Shown here piece by piece: positions 49,701 through 64,000 of a DNA stretch of 64,000 bases. The number at the start of each line of letters is the position of its first letter. The first letter of the stretch is position 1. This stretch comes from Archivesica marissinica. Lineage: Eukaryota > Mollusca > Bivalvia > Venerida > Vesicomyidae. The notes below the pieces were generated by a model. The model saw only the letters and a program-made list of their open reading frames with translations, searched no databases and had not been told where the DNA came from. The position numbers were made by a program, and so were the translations under genes. The DNA is taken from NCBI GenBank assembly GCA_014843695.1, contig CM026400.1, positions 42,267,983 to 42,331,982 on the forward strand, read 5' to 3'.

Positions 49701-52700
49701 TTATATACCAATGCGAAGTACAGGGGCAGTGGATACTTATATACGAATGTCGAGTACAGGGGCAGGGGATACTTATATACTAATGTCAAGTACATGTGCA
49801 GGGAATACTTATATACTAATGTCGAGTATAGTGGCAGGGTATACTTATATACAAATGTCGAGTACAGGGGCAGGGGATACTTATATACTAATGTCAAGTA
49901 TAGGGACAGGGAATACTTATATACGAATGTCACGTACAGGGACAGGGGATACTTATATACGAATGTCAAGTACAGGGACAGGAGATACTTATATACGAAT
50001 GTCAAGTACATGGGCAGGGGGTACTTATATACTAATGTCAAGTACATGGGCAGGGGATACTTATATACCAATATCAAGTACATGAGCAGGGGATACTTAT
50101 ATACTAATGTCAAGTATAGGGACAGGGGATACTTATATACTAATGTCAAGTACAGGGGCAGGGGATACTTATATACTAATGTCAAGTACAGGGGCAGGGT
50201 ATACTTATATACCAATATCAAGTACATGGGCAGGGGACACTTATATACTAATGTCAAGTATAGGGACAGGGGATACGTATATACTAATGTCAAGTACATG
50301 GGCAGGGGATACTTATATACTAATGTCATGTACATGGACAGGGGATACTTATATACGAATGTCAAGTACAGGGACAGGAGATACTTATATACTAATGTCA
50401 AGTACAAGGACAGGGGATACTTATATACTAATGTCAAGTATAGGGGCAGGGGATACTTATATACTAATGTCAAGTACAGGGGCAGGAGATACTTATATAC
50501 TAATGTCAAGTACATGGGCAGGGGATACTTATATACTAATGTCAAGTACAGGCGCAGGGGATACTTATATACTAATGTCGAGTACATGGACAGGAGATAC
50601 TTATATACTAATGTCAAGTACATGGGCAGGGGATACTTATATACTAATGTCAAGTACATGGGCAGGGGATACTTATATACCTTATATCAGTGTCAAGTAC
50701 ATGGGCAGAGGATACTTATATACTAATGTCAAGTACATGGGCAGGGGATACTTATATACCTTATATACCAGTGTCAAGTACATGGGCAGAGGATACTTAT
50801 ATACTAATGTCAAGTACATGGGCAGAGGATACTTATATACTAATGTCAAGTACATGGGCAGAGGATACTTATATACGAATGTCAAGTACATGGGCAGGGG
50901 ATACTTATATACCAATGTCGAGTTCATGTGCAGCAGGGGGTACGTATATACTAATGTTAAGTACAGTCACAGGGGATACTTATATACTAATGTCAAGTAC
51001 AGGGGCAGGTGATACTGATATACTAATGTCGAGTACATGGGCAGGGGATACTTATATACGAATGTCAAGTACAGGCGCAGGGGGTACTTATATACTAATG
51101 TCAAGTACATGGACAGGGGATACTAATATACTAATGTCAAGTACAGGCGCAGGGGATACTTATATACTAATGGCAAGTACATGGGCAGGGGATACTTATA
51201 TACTAATGTCAAGTATAGGGGCAGGGGATACTTATATACCAATGTCAAGTATAGGGACAGGGGATACTTATATACTAATGTCAAGTATAGGGACAGGGGA
51301 TACTTATATACCAATGTCAAGTATAGGGACAGGGGGTACTTATATACTAATGTCAAGTATATGGGCAGGGGATACTTATATACCAATGTCAAGTATAGGG
51401 ACAGGGGGTACTTATATACCAATGTCAAGTATAGGGACAGGGGATACTTATATACTAATGTCAAGTATAGGGACAGGGGATACTTATATACCAATGTCAA
51501 GTATAGGGACAGGGGATACTTATATACTAATGTCAAGTATAGGGACAGGGGATACTTATATACCAATGTCAAGTATAGGGACAGGGGATACTTATATACT
51601 AATGTCAAGTATAGGGGCAGGAGATACTTATATACTAATGTCAAGTACATGGACATGGGATACTTATATACTAATGTCAAGTACATGGGCAGGAATACGT
51701 ATATACTAATGTCAAGTACATGGGCAGAGGATACTTATATACGAATGTCAAGTACAGGGACAGGGGATACTTATATACTAATGTCAAGTACAGGGGCAGG
51801 GGATACTTATATACCAATGCCAAGTACAGGGATAGGGGATACTTATATACTAATGTCAAGTACATGGGCAGTGGATACTTATATACGAATGTCAAGTACA
51901 GGGGCAGGGGATACTTATATACTAATGTCAAGTACAAGCGCAGGGATACTTATATACTAATGTCGAGTACATGGGCAGAGGATACTTATATACTAATGTC
52001 AAGTACATGGGCAGAGGATACTTATATACGAATGTCAAGTACATGGGCAGGGGACACTTATATACCAATGTCAAGTACAGGGGCAGGGGATACTTATATA
52101 CTAATGTCAAGTACATGGACAGGGGATACTTATATACGAATGTCGAGTACATGGGCAGGGATACTTATATACTAATGTCAAGTACATGGACAGGGGATAC
52201 TTATATACGAATGTCAAGTACATGGGCAGGGGATACTTATATACTAATGACAAGTACAGGGACAGGGGATACTTATATACTAATGGCAAGTATACGGACA
52301 GGAGATACTTATATACTAATGTCAAGTACAGGGGCAGGGGATACTTATATACCAATGTCAAGTACAGGGGCAGGGGATACTTATATACCAATGACAAGTA
52401 CATGTGCAGGGGATACTTATATACTAATGTCAAGTACATGGGCAGGAGATACTTATATACGAATGTCAAGTACAGGGGCAGGGGATACTTATATACGAAT
52501 GTCAAGTACATGTGCAGGGGATACTTATATACTAATGTCAAGTACAGGGGCAGGGGATACTTATATACCAATGCCAAGTACAGGGATAGGGGATACTTAT
52601 ATACTAATGTCAAGTACATGGGCAGTGGATACTTATATACGAATGTCAAGTACAGGGGCAGGGGATACTTATATACTAATGTCAAGTACAAGCGCAGGGG

Positions 52701-55700
52701 ATACTTATATACTAATGTCGAGTACATGGGCAGAGGATACTTATATACTAATGTCAAGTACATGGGCAGAGGATACTTATATACGAATGTCAAGTACATG
52801 GGCAGGGGACACTTATATACCAATGTCAAGTACAGGGGCAGGGGATACTTATATACTAATGTCAAGTACATGGACAGGGGATACTTATATACGAATGTCG
52901 AGTACATGGGCAGGGGATACTTATATACTAATGTCAAGTACATGGACAGGGGATACTTATATACGAATGTCAAGTACATGGGCAGGGGATACTTATATAC
53001 TAATGACAAGTACAGGGACAGGGGATACTTATATACTAATGGCAAGTATAGGGACAGGAGATACTTATATACTAATGTCAAGTACAGGGGCAGGGGATAC
53101 TTATATACCAATGTCAAGTACAGGGGCAGGGGATACTTATATACCAATGTCAAGTACATGTGCAGGGGATACTTATATACTAATGTCAGTACAGGCAGGG
53201 GATACTTATATACTAATGTCAAGTACATGGGCAGGAGATACTTATATACGAATGTCAAGTACAGGGGCAGGGGATACTTATATACGAATGTCAAGTACAT
53301 GTGCAGGGGATACTTATATACTAATGTCGAGTACATGGACAGGAGATACTTATATACTAATGTCAAGTACATGGGCAGGGGATACTTATATACTAATGTC
53401 AAGTACAGGGACAGGAGATACTTATATACCAGTGTCAAGTACATGGGCAGAGGATACTTATATACTAATGTCAAGTACATGGGCAGAGGATACTTATATA
53501 CTAATGTCAAGTACCTGGGCAGGGGATACTTATATACCTTATATACCAGTGTCAAGTACATGGGCAGAGGATACTTATATACTAATGTCAAGTACATGGG
53601 CAGAGGATACTTATATACTAATGTCAAGTACATGGGCAGAGGATACTTATATACGAATGTCAAGTACATGGGCAGGGGATACTTATATACCAATGTCGAG
53701 TTCATGTGCAGCAGGGGGTACGTATATACCAATGTTAAGTACAGTCACAGGGGATACTTATATACTAATGTCAAGTACATGGGCAGGGGATAATTATATA
53801 CTAATGTCAAGTACAGGGGCAGGTGATACTGATATACTAATGTCGAGTACATGGGCAGGGGATACTTATATACGAATGTCAAGTACAGGAGCAGGAGATA
53901 CTTATATACTAATGTCAAGTACAGGCGCAGGGGGTACTTATATACTAATGTCAAGTACATGGACAGGGGATACTAATATACTAATGTCAAGTACAGGCGC
54001 AGGGGATACTTATATACTAATGGCAAGTACATGGGCAGGGGATACTTATATACTAATGTCAAGTATAGGGGCAGGGGATACTTATATACCAATGTCAAGT
54101 ATAGGGACAGGGGATACTTATATACTAATGTCAAGTATAGGGACAGGGGATACTTATATACCAATGTCAAGTATAGGGACAGGGGGTACTTATATACTAA
54201 TGTCAAGTATATGGGCAGGGGATACTTATATACCAATGTCAAGTATAGGGACAGGGGGTACTTATATACCAATGTCAAGTATAGGGACAGGGGATACTTA
54301 TATACTAATGTCAAGTATAGGGACAGGGGATACTTATATACCAATGTCAAGTATAGGGACAGGGGATACTTATATACTAATGTCAAGTATAGGGACAGGG
54401 GATACTTATATACCAATGTCAAGTATAGGGACAGGGGATACTTATATACTAATGTCAAGTATAGGGGCAGGAGATACTTATATACTAATGTCAAGTACAT
54501 GGACATGGGATACTTATATACTAATGTCAAGTACATGGGCAGGAATACGTATATACTAATGTCAAGTACATGGGCAGAGGATACTTATATACGAATGTCA
54601 AGTACAGGGACAGGGGATACTTATATACTAATGTCAAGTACAGGGGCAGGGGATACTTATATACCAATGCCAAGTACAGGGATAGGGGATACTTATATAC
54701 TAATGTCAAGTACATGGGCAGTGGATACTTATATACTAATGTCAAGTACAAGCGCAGGGGATACTTATATACTAATGTCGAGTACATGGGCAGAGGATAC
54801 TTATATACGAATGTCAAGTACAGGGGCAGGGGATACTTATATACTAATGTCAAGTACATGGACAGGGGATACTTATATACGAATGTCGAGTACATGGGCA
54901 GGGGATACTTATATACTAATGTCAAGTACATGGACAGGGGATACTTATATACGAATGTCAAGTACATGGGCAGGGGATACTTATATACTAATGACAAGTA
55001 CAGGGACAGGGGATACTTATATACTAATGGCAAGTATAGGGACAGGAGATACTTATATACTAATGTCAAGTACAGGGGCAGGGGATACTTATATACCAAT
55101 GTCAAGTACAGGGGCAGGGGATACTTATATACCAATGACAAGTACATGTGCAGGGGATACTTATATACTAATGTCAAGTACATGGGCAGGAGATACTTAT
55201 ATACGAATGTCAAGTACAGGGGCAGGGGATACTTATATAGGAATGTCAAGTACATGTGCAGGGGATACTTATATACGAATGTCAAGTACATGGGCAGGGG
55301 ATACTTATATAATAATGTCAAGTACATGGGCAGGGGATACTTATATACTAATGTCAACTACATGGGCAGGGGATACTTATATACCAATGGCAGGTACATG
55401 GGCAGGGGATACTTATATACCAATATAAAGTACAGGGACAGGGGATACTTATATACTATAGTATATAATGTCAAGTACATGGGCAAGGGATACTTATATA
55501 TCAATGTCAAGTACATGGGCAGGGGATACTTATATACCAATATAAAGTACAGGGACAGGGGATACTTATATACTATAGTATATAATGTCAAGTACATGGG
55601 CAGGGGATACTTATATACTAATGTCAAGTACATGGGCAGGGGATACTTATATACTAATGTCAAGTACATGGTCAGGGGATACTTATACACTAATGGCAAG

Positions 55701-58700
55701 TACAGGGGCAGGCAGGGGATACTTATATACTAATGTCAAGTACATGGACAGGGGATACTTATATACTAATGTCAAGTACATGGGCAGGGGATACTTATAT
55801 ACTAATGTCAAGTACATGGACAGGGGATACTTATATACTAATGTCAAGTACATGGGCAGGGGATACTTATATACTAATGTCAAGTACATGGACAGGGGAT
55901 ACTTATATACTACTGTCAAGTACAGGGGCATGGGATACGTATATACTAATGTCAAGTACAGGGGCAGGGGATACTTATATACCAATGCCAAGTACAGGGG
56001 CAGGGGATACTTATATACTAATGTCAAGTACATGGGCAGTGGATACTTATATACGAATTTCAAGTACAGGGGCAGGGGATACTTATATACTAATGTCAAG
56101 TACAGGGGCAGGGGATACTTATATACCAATGCCAAGTACAGGGGCAATGGATACCTATATACGAATGTCGAGTACAGGGGCAGGGGATACTTATATACTA
56201 ATGTCAAGTACATGTGCAGGGAATACTTATATACTAATGTCGAGTACAGTGGCAGGGTATACTTATATACAAATGTCGAGTACAGGGGCAGGGGATACTT
56301 ATATACTAATGTCAAGTACATGTGCAGGGAATACTTATATACTAATGTCAAGTACAGGGGCAGGGGATACTTATATACAAATGTCAAGTACAGGGGCAGG
56401 GGATACTTATATACTAATGTCAAGTACATGTGCAGGGGATACTTATATACTAATGTCAAGTACAGGGGCAGGGGATACTTATATACCAATGTCAAGTACA
56501 GGGACAGGGGATACTTATATACTAATGTCAAGTACAGGGACAGGGGATACTTATATACTAATGTCAAGTATATGGACAGGGGGTACTTATATACTAATGT
56601 CAAGAATAGGGACATAGGATACTTATATACTAATGTCAAGTATAGGGACAGGGAATACTTATATACGAATGTCACGTACATGGACAGGGGATACTTATAT
56701 ACGAATGTCAAGTACAGGGACAGGGGATACTTATATACGAATGTCAAGTACATGGGCAGGGGATACTTATATACTAATGTCAAGTACATGGGCAGGGGAT
56801 ACTTATATACTAATGTCAAGTACAGGGCAGGGGATACTTATATACTAATGTCAAGTACAGGGACAGGGGATACTTATATACTAATGTCAAGTACATGGGC
56901 AGGGGATACTTATATACTAATGTCAAGTACATGGGCAGAGGATACTTATATACGAATGTCAAGTACATGGGCAGGGGATACTTATATACCAATGTCAAGT
57001 ACAGGGGCAGGGGATACTTATATACTAATGTCAAGTACATGGGCAGGGGATACTTATATACTAATGTCAAGTACAGGGGCAGGGGATACTTATATACTAA
57101 TGTCAAGTACATGGGCAGGGGATACTTATATACTAATGTCAAGTACAGGGACAGGGGATACTTATATACTAATGTCAAGTACAGGGGCAGGGGATACTTA
57201 TATACTAATGTCAAGTACATGGGCAGGGGATACTTATATACTAATGTCAAGTACAGGGACAGGGGATACTTATATACTAATGTCAAGTACATGGGCAGGG
57301 GATACTTATATACTAATGTCAAGTACAGGGGCAGGGGATACTTATATACTAATGTCAAGTACATGGGCAGGGGATACTTATATACTAATGTCAAGTACAT
57401 GGGCAGGGATACTTATATACTAATGTCAAGTACATGGGCAGGGGATACTTATATACTAATGTCAAGTACAGGGCAGGGGATACTTATATACTAATGTCAA
57501 GTACATGGGCAGGGGATACTTATATACTAATGTCAAGTACATGGGCAGGGGATACTTATATACTAATGTCAAGTACAGGGGCAGGGGATACTTATATACT
57601 AATGTCAAGTACATGGGCAGGGGATACTTATATACTAATGTCAAGTACATGGGCAGGGGATACTTATATACTAATGTCAAGTACAGGGGCAGGGGATACT
57701 TATATACTAATGTCAAGTACATGGGCAGGGGATACTTATATACTAATGTCAAGTACATGGGCAGGGGATACTTATATACTAATGTCAAGTACATGGGCAG
57801 GGGATACTTATATACTAATGTCAAGTACAGGGACAGGAGATACTTATATACCAGTGTCAAGTACATGGGCAGAGGATACTTATATACTAATGTCAAGTAC
57901 ATGGGCAGAGGATACTTATATACTAATGTCAAGTACCTGGGCAGGGGATACTTATATACCTTATATACCAGTGTCAAGTACATGGGCAGAGGATACTTAT
58001 ATACTAATGTCAAGTACATGGGCAGAGGATACTTATATACTAATGTCAAGTACATGGGCAGAGGATACTTATATACGAATGTCAAGTACATGGGCAGGGG
58101 ATACTTATATACCAATGTCGAGTTCATGTGCAGCAGGGGGTACGTATATACCAATGTTAAGTACAGTCACAGGGGATACTTATATACTAATGTCAAGTAC
58201 ATGGGCAGGGGATACTTATATACTAATGTCAAGTACAGGGGCAGGTGATACTGATATACTAATGTCGAGTACATGGGCAGGGGATACTTATATACGAATG
58301 TCAAGTACAGGAGCAGGAGATACTTATATACTAATGTCAAGTACAGGCGCAGGGGGTACTTATATACTAATGTCAAGTACATGGACAGGGGATACTAATA
58401 TACTAATGTCAAGTACAGGCGCAGGGGATACTTATATACTAATGGCAAGTACATGGGCAGGGGATACTTATATACTAATGTCAAGTATAGGGGCAGGGGA
58501 TACTTATATACCAATGTCAAGTATAGGGACAGGGGGTACTTATATACTAATGTCAAGTATAGGGACAGGGGATACTTATATACCAATGTCAAGTATAGGG
58601 ACAGGGGGTACTTATATACTAATGTCAAGTATATGGGCAGGGGATACTTATATACCAATGTCAAGTATAGGGACAGGGGGTACTTATATACCAATGTCAA

Positions 58701-61700
58701 GTATAGGGACAGGGGATACTTATATACTAATGTCAAGTATAGGGACAGGGGATACTTATATACCAATGTCAAGTATAGGGACAGGGGATACTTATATACT
58801 AATGTCAAGTATAGGGACAGGGGATACTTATATACCAATGTCAAGTATAGGGACAGGGGATACTTATATACTAATGTCAAGTATAGGGGCAGGAGATACT
58901 TATATACTAATGTCAAGTACATGGACATGGGATACTTATATACTAATGTCAAGTACATGGGCAGGAATACGTATATACTAATGTCAAGTACATGGGCAGA
59001 GGATACTTATATACGAATGTCAAGTACAGGGACAGGGGATACTTATATACTAATGTCAAGTACAGGGGCAGGGGATACTTATATACCAATGCCAAGTACA
59101 GGGATAGGGGATACTTATATACTAATGTCAAGTACATGGGCAGTGGATACTTATATACTAATGTCAAGTACAAGCGCAGGGGATACTTATATACTAATGT
59201 CGAGTACATGGGCAGAGGATACTTATATACGAATGTCAAGTACAGGGGCAGGGGATACTTATATACTAATGTCAAGTACATGGACAGGGGATACTTATAT
59301 ACGAATGTCGAGTACATGGGCAGGGGATACTTATATACTAATGTCAAGTACATGGACAGGGGATACTTATATACGAATGTCAAGTACATGGGCAGGGGAT
59401 ACTTATATACTAATGACAAGTACAGGGACAGGGGATACTTATATACTAATGGCAAGTATAGGGACAGGAGATACTTATATACTAATGTCAAGTACAGGGG
59501 CAGGGGATACTTATATACCAATGTCAAGTACAGGGGCAGGGGATACTTATATACCAATGACAAGTACATGTGCAGGGGATACTTATATACTAATGTCAAG
59601 TACATGGGCAGGAGATACTTATATACGAATGTCAAGTACAGGGGCAGGGGATACTTATATAGGAATGTCAAGTACATGTGCAGGGGATACTTATATACGA
59701 ATGTCAAGTACATGGGCAGGGGATACTTATATAATAATGTCAAGTACATGGGCAGGGGATACTTATATACTAATGTCAACTACATGGGCAGGGGATACTT
59801 ATATACCAATGGCAGGTACATGGGCAGGGGATACTTATATACCAATATAAAGTACAGGGACAGGGGATACTTATATACTATAGTATATAATGTCAAGTAC
59901 ATGGGCAAGGGATACTTATATATCAATGTCAAGTACATGGGCAGGGGATACTTATATACCAATATAAAGTACAGGGACAGGGGATACTTATATACTATAG
60001 TATATAATGTCAAGTACATGGGCAGGGGATACTTATATACTAATGTCAAGTACATGGGCAGGGGATACTTATATACTAATGTCAAGTACATGGTCAGGGG
60101 ATACTTATATACTAATGGCAAGTACAGGGGCAGGCAGGGGATACTTATATACTAATGTCAAGTACATGGACAGGGGATACTTATATACTAATGTCAAGTA
60201 CATGGGCAGGGGATACTTATATACTAATGTCAAGTACATGGGCAGGGGATACTTATATACTAATGTCAAGTACATGGGCAGGGGATACTTATATACTAAT
60301 GTCAAGTACATGGGCAGGGGATACTTATATACTAATGTCAAGTACATGGACAGGGGATACTTATATACTAATGTCAAGTACAGGGGCATGGGATACTTAT
60401 ATACTAATGTCAAGTACAGGGGCAGGGGATACTTATATACCAATGCCAAGTACAGGGGCAGGGGATACTTATATACTAATGTCAAGTACATGGGCAGTGG
60501 ATACTTATATACGAATTTCAAGTACAGGGGCAGGGGATACTTATATACTAATGTCAAGTACAGGGGCAGGGGATACTTATATACCAATGCCAAGTACAGG
60601 GGCAATGGATACCTATATACGAATGTCGAGTACAGGGGCAGGGGATACTTATATACTAATGTCAAGTACATGTGCAGGGAATACTTATATACTAATGTCG
60701 AGTACAGTGGCAGGGTATACTTATATACAAATGTCGAGTACAGGGGCAGGGGATACTTATATACTAATGTCAAGTACATGTGCAGGGAATACTTATATAC
60801 CAATGTCAAGTACAGGGGCAGGAGATACTTATATACCAATGTCAAGTACAGGGACAGGGGATACTTATATACTAATGGCAAGTACGTGTGCAGGGGATAC
60901 TTATATACTAATGTCAAGTACAGGGACAGGGGATACTTATATACTAATGTCAAGTATATGGACAGGGGGTACTTATATACTAATGTCAAGAATAGGGACA
61001 TAGGATACTTATATACTAATGTCAAGTATAGGGACAGGGAATACTTATATACGAATGTCACGTACATGGACAGGGGATACTTATATACGAATGTCAAGTA
61101 CAGGGACAGGGGATACTTATATACGAATGTCAAGTACATGGGCAGGGGGTACTTATATACTAATGTCGAGTACATGGGCAGAGGATACTTAAATACGAAT
61201 GTCAAGTACAGGGGCAGGGGACACTTATATACGAATGTCAAGTACAGGGACAGGAGATACTTATATACGAATGTCAAGTACATGGGCAGGGGGTACTTAT
61301 ATACTAATGTCGAGTACATGGGCAGAGGATACTTATATACGAATGTCAAGTACATGGGCAGGGGACACTTATATACCAATGTCAAGTACAGGGGCAGGGG
61401 ATACTTATATACTAATGTCAAGTACATGGACAGGGGATACTTATATACGAATGTCAAGTACATGGGCAGGGGATACTTATATACTAATGTCAAGTACATG
61501 GACAGGGGATACTTATATACTAATGTCAAGTACATGGGCAGGGGATACTTATATACGAATGTCAAGTACAGGGGCAGGGGATACTTATATACTAATGTCA
61601 AGTACATGGGCAGGGGATACTTATATACTAATGTCAAGTACAGGGCAGGGGATACTTATATACTAATGTCAAGTACAGGGGCAGGGATACTTATATACTA

Positions 61701-64000
61701 ATGTCAAGTACAGGGCAGGGGATACTTATATACTAATGTCAAGTACAGGGCAGGGGATACTTATATACTAATGTCAAGTACATGGGCAGGGGATACTTAT
61801 ATACTAATGTCAAGTACATGGGCAGGGGATACTTATATACTAATGTCAAGTACAGGGCAGGGGATACTTATATACTAATGTCAAGTACATGGGCAGGGGA
61901 TACTTATATACTAATGTCAAGTACAGGGGCAGGGGATACTTATATACTAATGTCAAGTACATGGGCAGGGGATACTTATATACCTTATATACATGTCAAG
62001 TATATGGGCAGGGGATACTTATATACTAATGTCAAGTACATGGGCAGGGGATACTTATATACTAATGTCAAGTACATGGGCAGGGGATACTTATATACGA
62101 ATGTCAAGTACATGGGCAGGGGATACTTATATACTAATGTCAAGTACAGGGGCAGGGGATACTTATATACTAATGTCAAGTATAGGGGCAGGGGATACTT
62201 ATATACTAATGTCAAGTATAGGGGCAGGGGATACTTATATACTAATGTCAAGTACATGGACATGGGATACTTATATACTAATGTCAAGTACATGGGCAGG
62301 AATACGTATATACTAATGTCAAGTACATGGGCAGAGGATACTTATATACGAATGTCAAGTACAGGGACAGGGGATACTTATATACTAATGTCAAGTACAG
62401 GGGCAGGGGATACTTATATACCAATGCCAAGTACAGGGATAGGGGATACTTATATACTAATGTCAAGTACATGGGCAGTGGATACTTATATACGAATGTC
62501 AAGTACAGGGGCAGGGGATACTTATATACTAATGTCAAGTACAAGCGCAGGGGATACTTATATACTAATGTCGAGTACATGGGCAGAGGATACTTATATA
62601 CTAATGTCAAGTACATGGGCAGAGGATACTTATATACGAATGTCAAGTACATGGGCAGGGGACACTTATATACCAATGTCAAGTACAGGGGCAGGGGATA
62701 CTTATATACTAATGTCAAGTACATGGACAGGGGATACTTATATACGAATGTCAAGTACATGGGCAGGGGATACTTATATACTAATGTCAAGTACATGGGC
62801 AGGGGATACTTATATACTAATGTCAAGTACATGGACAGGGGATACTTATATACTAATGTCAAGTATAGGGACAGGGGATACTTATATACTAATGTCAAGT
62901 ACAGGGGCAGGGGATACTTATATACCAATGTCAAGTACAGGGGCAGGGGATACTTATATACTAATGTCAAGTACATGGGCAGGGGATACTTATATACTAA
63001 TGTCAAGTACATGGGCAGGGGATACTTATATACTAATGTCAAGTACAGGGGCAGGGATACTTATATACTAATGTCAAGTACAGGGCAGGGGATACTTATA
63101 TACTAATGTCGAGTACATGGACAGGGGATACTTATATACTAATGTCAAGTACATGGGCAGGGGATACTTATATACCAATGGCAGGTACATGGGCAGGGGA
63201 TACTTATATACGAATGTCAAGTACATGGACAGGGGATACTTATATACGAATGTCAAGTACATGGGCAGGGGATACTTATATACTAATGTCAAGTACATGG
63301 GCAGGGGATACTTATATACTAATGTCAAGTACAGGGGCAGGGGATATTTATATACCTATGTCAAGTACAGGGGCAGGGGATACTTATATACCAATGTCAA
63401 GTACAGGGGCAGGGGATACTTATATACTAATGTTAAGTACAGGCGCAGGGGATACTTATATACCAATGTCAAGTACAGGCGCAGGGGATACTTATATACT
63501 AATGTCGAGTACATGGACATGGGATACTTATATATTAATGTCAAGTACAGGCGCAGGGGATACTTATATACTAATGTCAAGTACATGGGCAGAGGATACT
63601 TATATACCAATCATACATGGGCAGGGGATACTTATATACTAATGTCAAGTACATGGGCAGGGGATACTTATATACCAATGTCAAGTACATGGGCAGGGGA
63701 TACTTATATACTAATGTCAAGTACAGGCGCAGGGGATACTTATATACTAATGTCAAGTACATGGACAGGGGATACTTATATACTAATGTCAAGTACATGG
63801 GCAGGGGATACTTATATACCAATGTCAAGTACAGGGACAGGAGATACTTATATACCAATGTCAAGTACATGGGCAGAGGATACTTATATACGAATGTCAA
63901 GTACATGGACAGTGGGTACGTATATACGAATGTCATGTACATGGGCATGGTGTACTTATATACCAATGTCAAGTACAGGGGCAGGGGATACTTATATACT
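46720..64000 (+). repeat. 36-bp satellite array, right block (continues beyond window)
   Basis: Same monomer, same orientation and the same landmark variants as the left block: GCAGCA monomers at 46764, 50923, 53701 and 58123, AGGAATACG monomers near 46870, 51678, 54528, 58950 and 62285, and palindromes as listed separately. About 17.3 kb, about 480 monomers by length. Single-base-deleted monomers (AAGTACAGGGCAGGGGATAC, GGGCAGGGATAC) cluster at 47830-47975, 56820-57475 and 61640-61870. Subtype ACATGGGCAGGGGATAC dominates 56740-57830, the most uniform stretch and the best guide to the consensus. Confidence 0.97.
53701..60252 (+). repeat. Recent tandem duplication with 4422-bp period
   Basis: About 2.1 kb at 53701-55830 recurs at 58123-60252 at a constant offset of 4422 bp. 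All landmarks shift together (palindromes 55451/59873 and 55568/59990, AGGAATACG 54528/58950, GCAGCA 53701/58123). Conceptual translations over 54570-55733 and 58992-60155 appear identical. Beyond the shared part monomer counts differ. Confidence 0.85.

Noticed and set aside
7461..64000. G-quadruplex-forming satellite as a headline finding
   Set aside because: Each monomer has only two G runs close together (GGGCAGGGG) with about 27 nt to the next pair, so stable quadruplexes are not clearly predicted.

Overview
The window looks like animal genomic DNA, most likely from a bivalve or related mollusc. The evidence is one exon of a laminin gamma chain with eukaryotic splice signals, many tRNA-derived SINEs with mollusc-style architecture, TTAA-flanked MITEs and very abundant tandem repeats. 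No bacterial operon, RNA operon or CRISPR array is visible. The species is an inference; the eukaryotic assignment is not in doubt. Layout: 1-7460 is repeat-rich single-copy DNA. It holds several small minisatellites, SINEs of at least five kinds, a pair of inverted piggyBac-like MITEs with a third rearranged copy, and the first coding exon of a laminin gamma gene on the minus strand (5440-5824, open to 5899). The rest of that gene would lie to the left, beyond the window or in unrecognised exons.

7461-39822 and 46720-64000 are a 36-bp satellite, roughly 1,250 monomers in this window judged from length alone. It is always in the same orientation and is broken by two 1000-N assembly gaps (24734-25733 and 45720-46719). 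Because 36 is a multiple of 3, two forward frames and one reverse frame stay open for hundreds of codons. I treat these as by-products of the repeat, not genes. The satellite is hierarchical: 36-bp monomers, local 72-bp dimers, a block repeated at 934 bp, and higher-order repeats of about 4.8-5.0 kb. Higher-order copies are almost identical to each other while neighbouring monomers differ. Specific variant monomers recur as landmarks, including one with a perfect 16-bp palindrome and one 39-bp monomer with an extra GCA.

A 1.6-kb element with TG...CA ends and a 5-bp target duplication (CAAAT), best read as a solo LTR, sits inside the satellite at 32148-33787. It recurs at 37186-38791 with the same flanking monomers and the same target duplication. 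It was therefore amplified together with the satellite, not inserted twice.

39823-45719 is an island between satellite blocks. It contains SINEs, a degenerate GGATATCC repeat, a 24-bp satellite with TATATAAG in every unit, a 12-copy 85-bp satellite with opposed CCAAT boxes, a 502-bp TTAA-flanked MITE, a possible cysteine-rich exon on the minus strand, and a 39-bp satellite. The only well-supported protein-coding sequence in 64 kb is the laminin exon.
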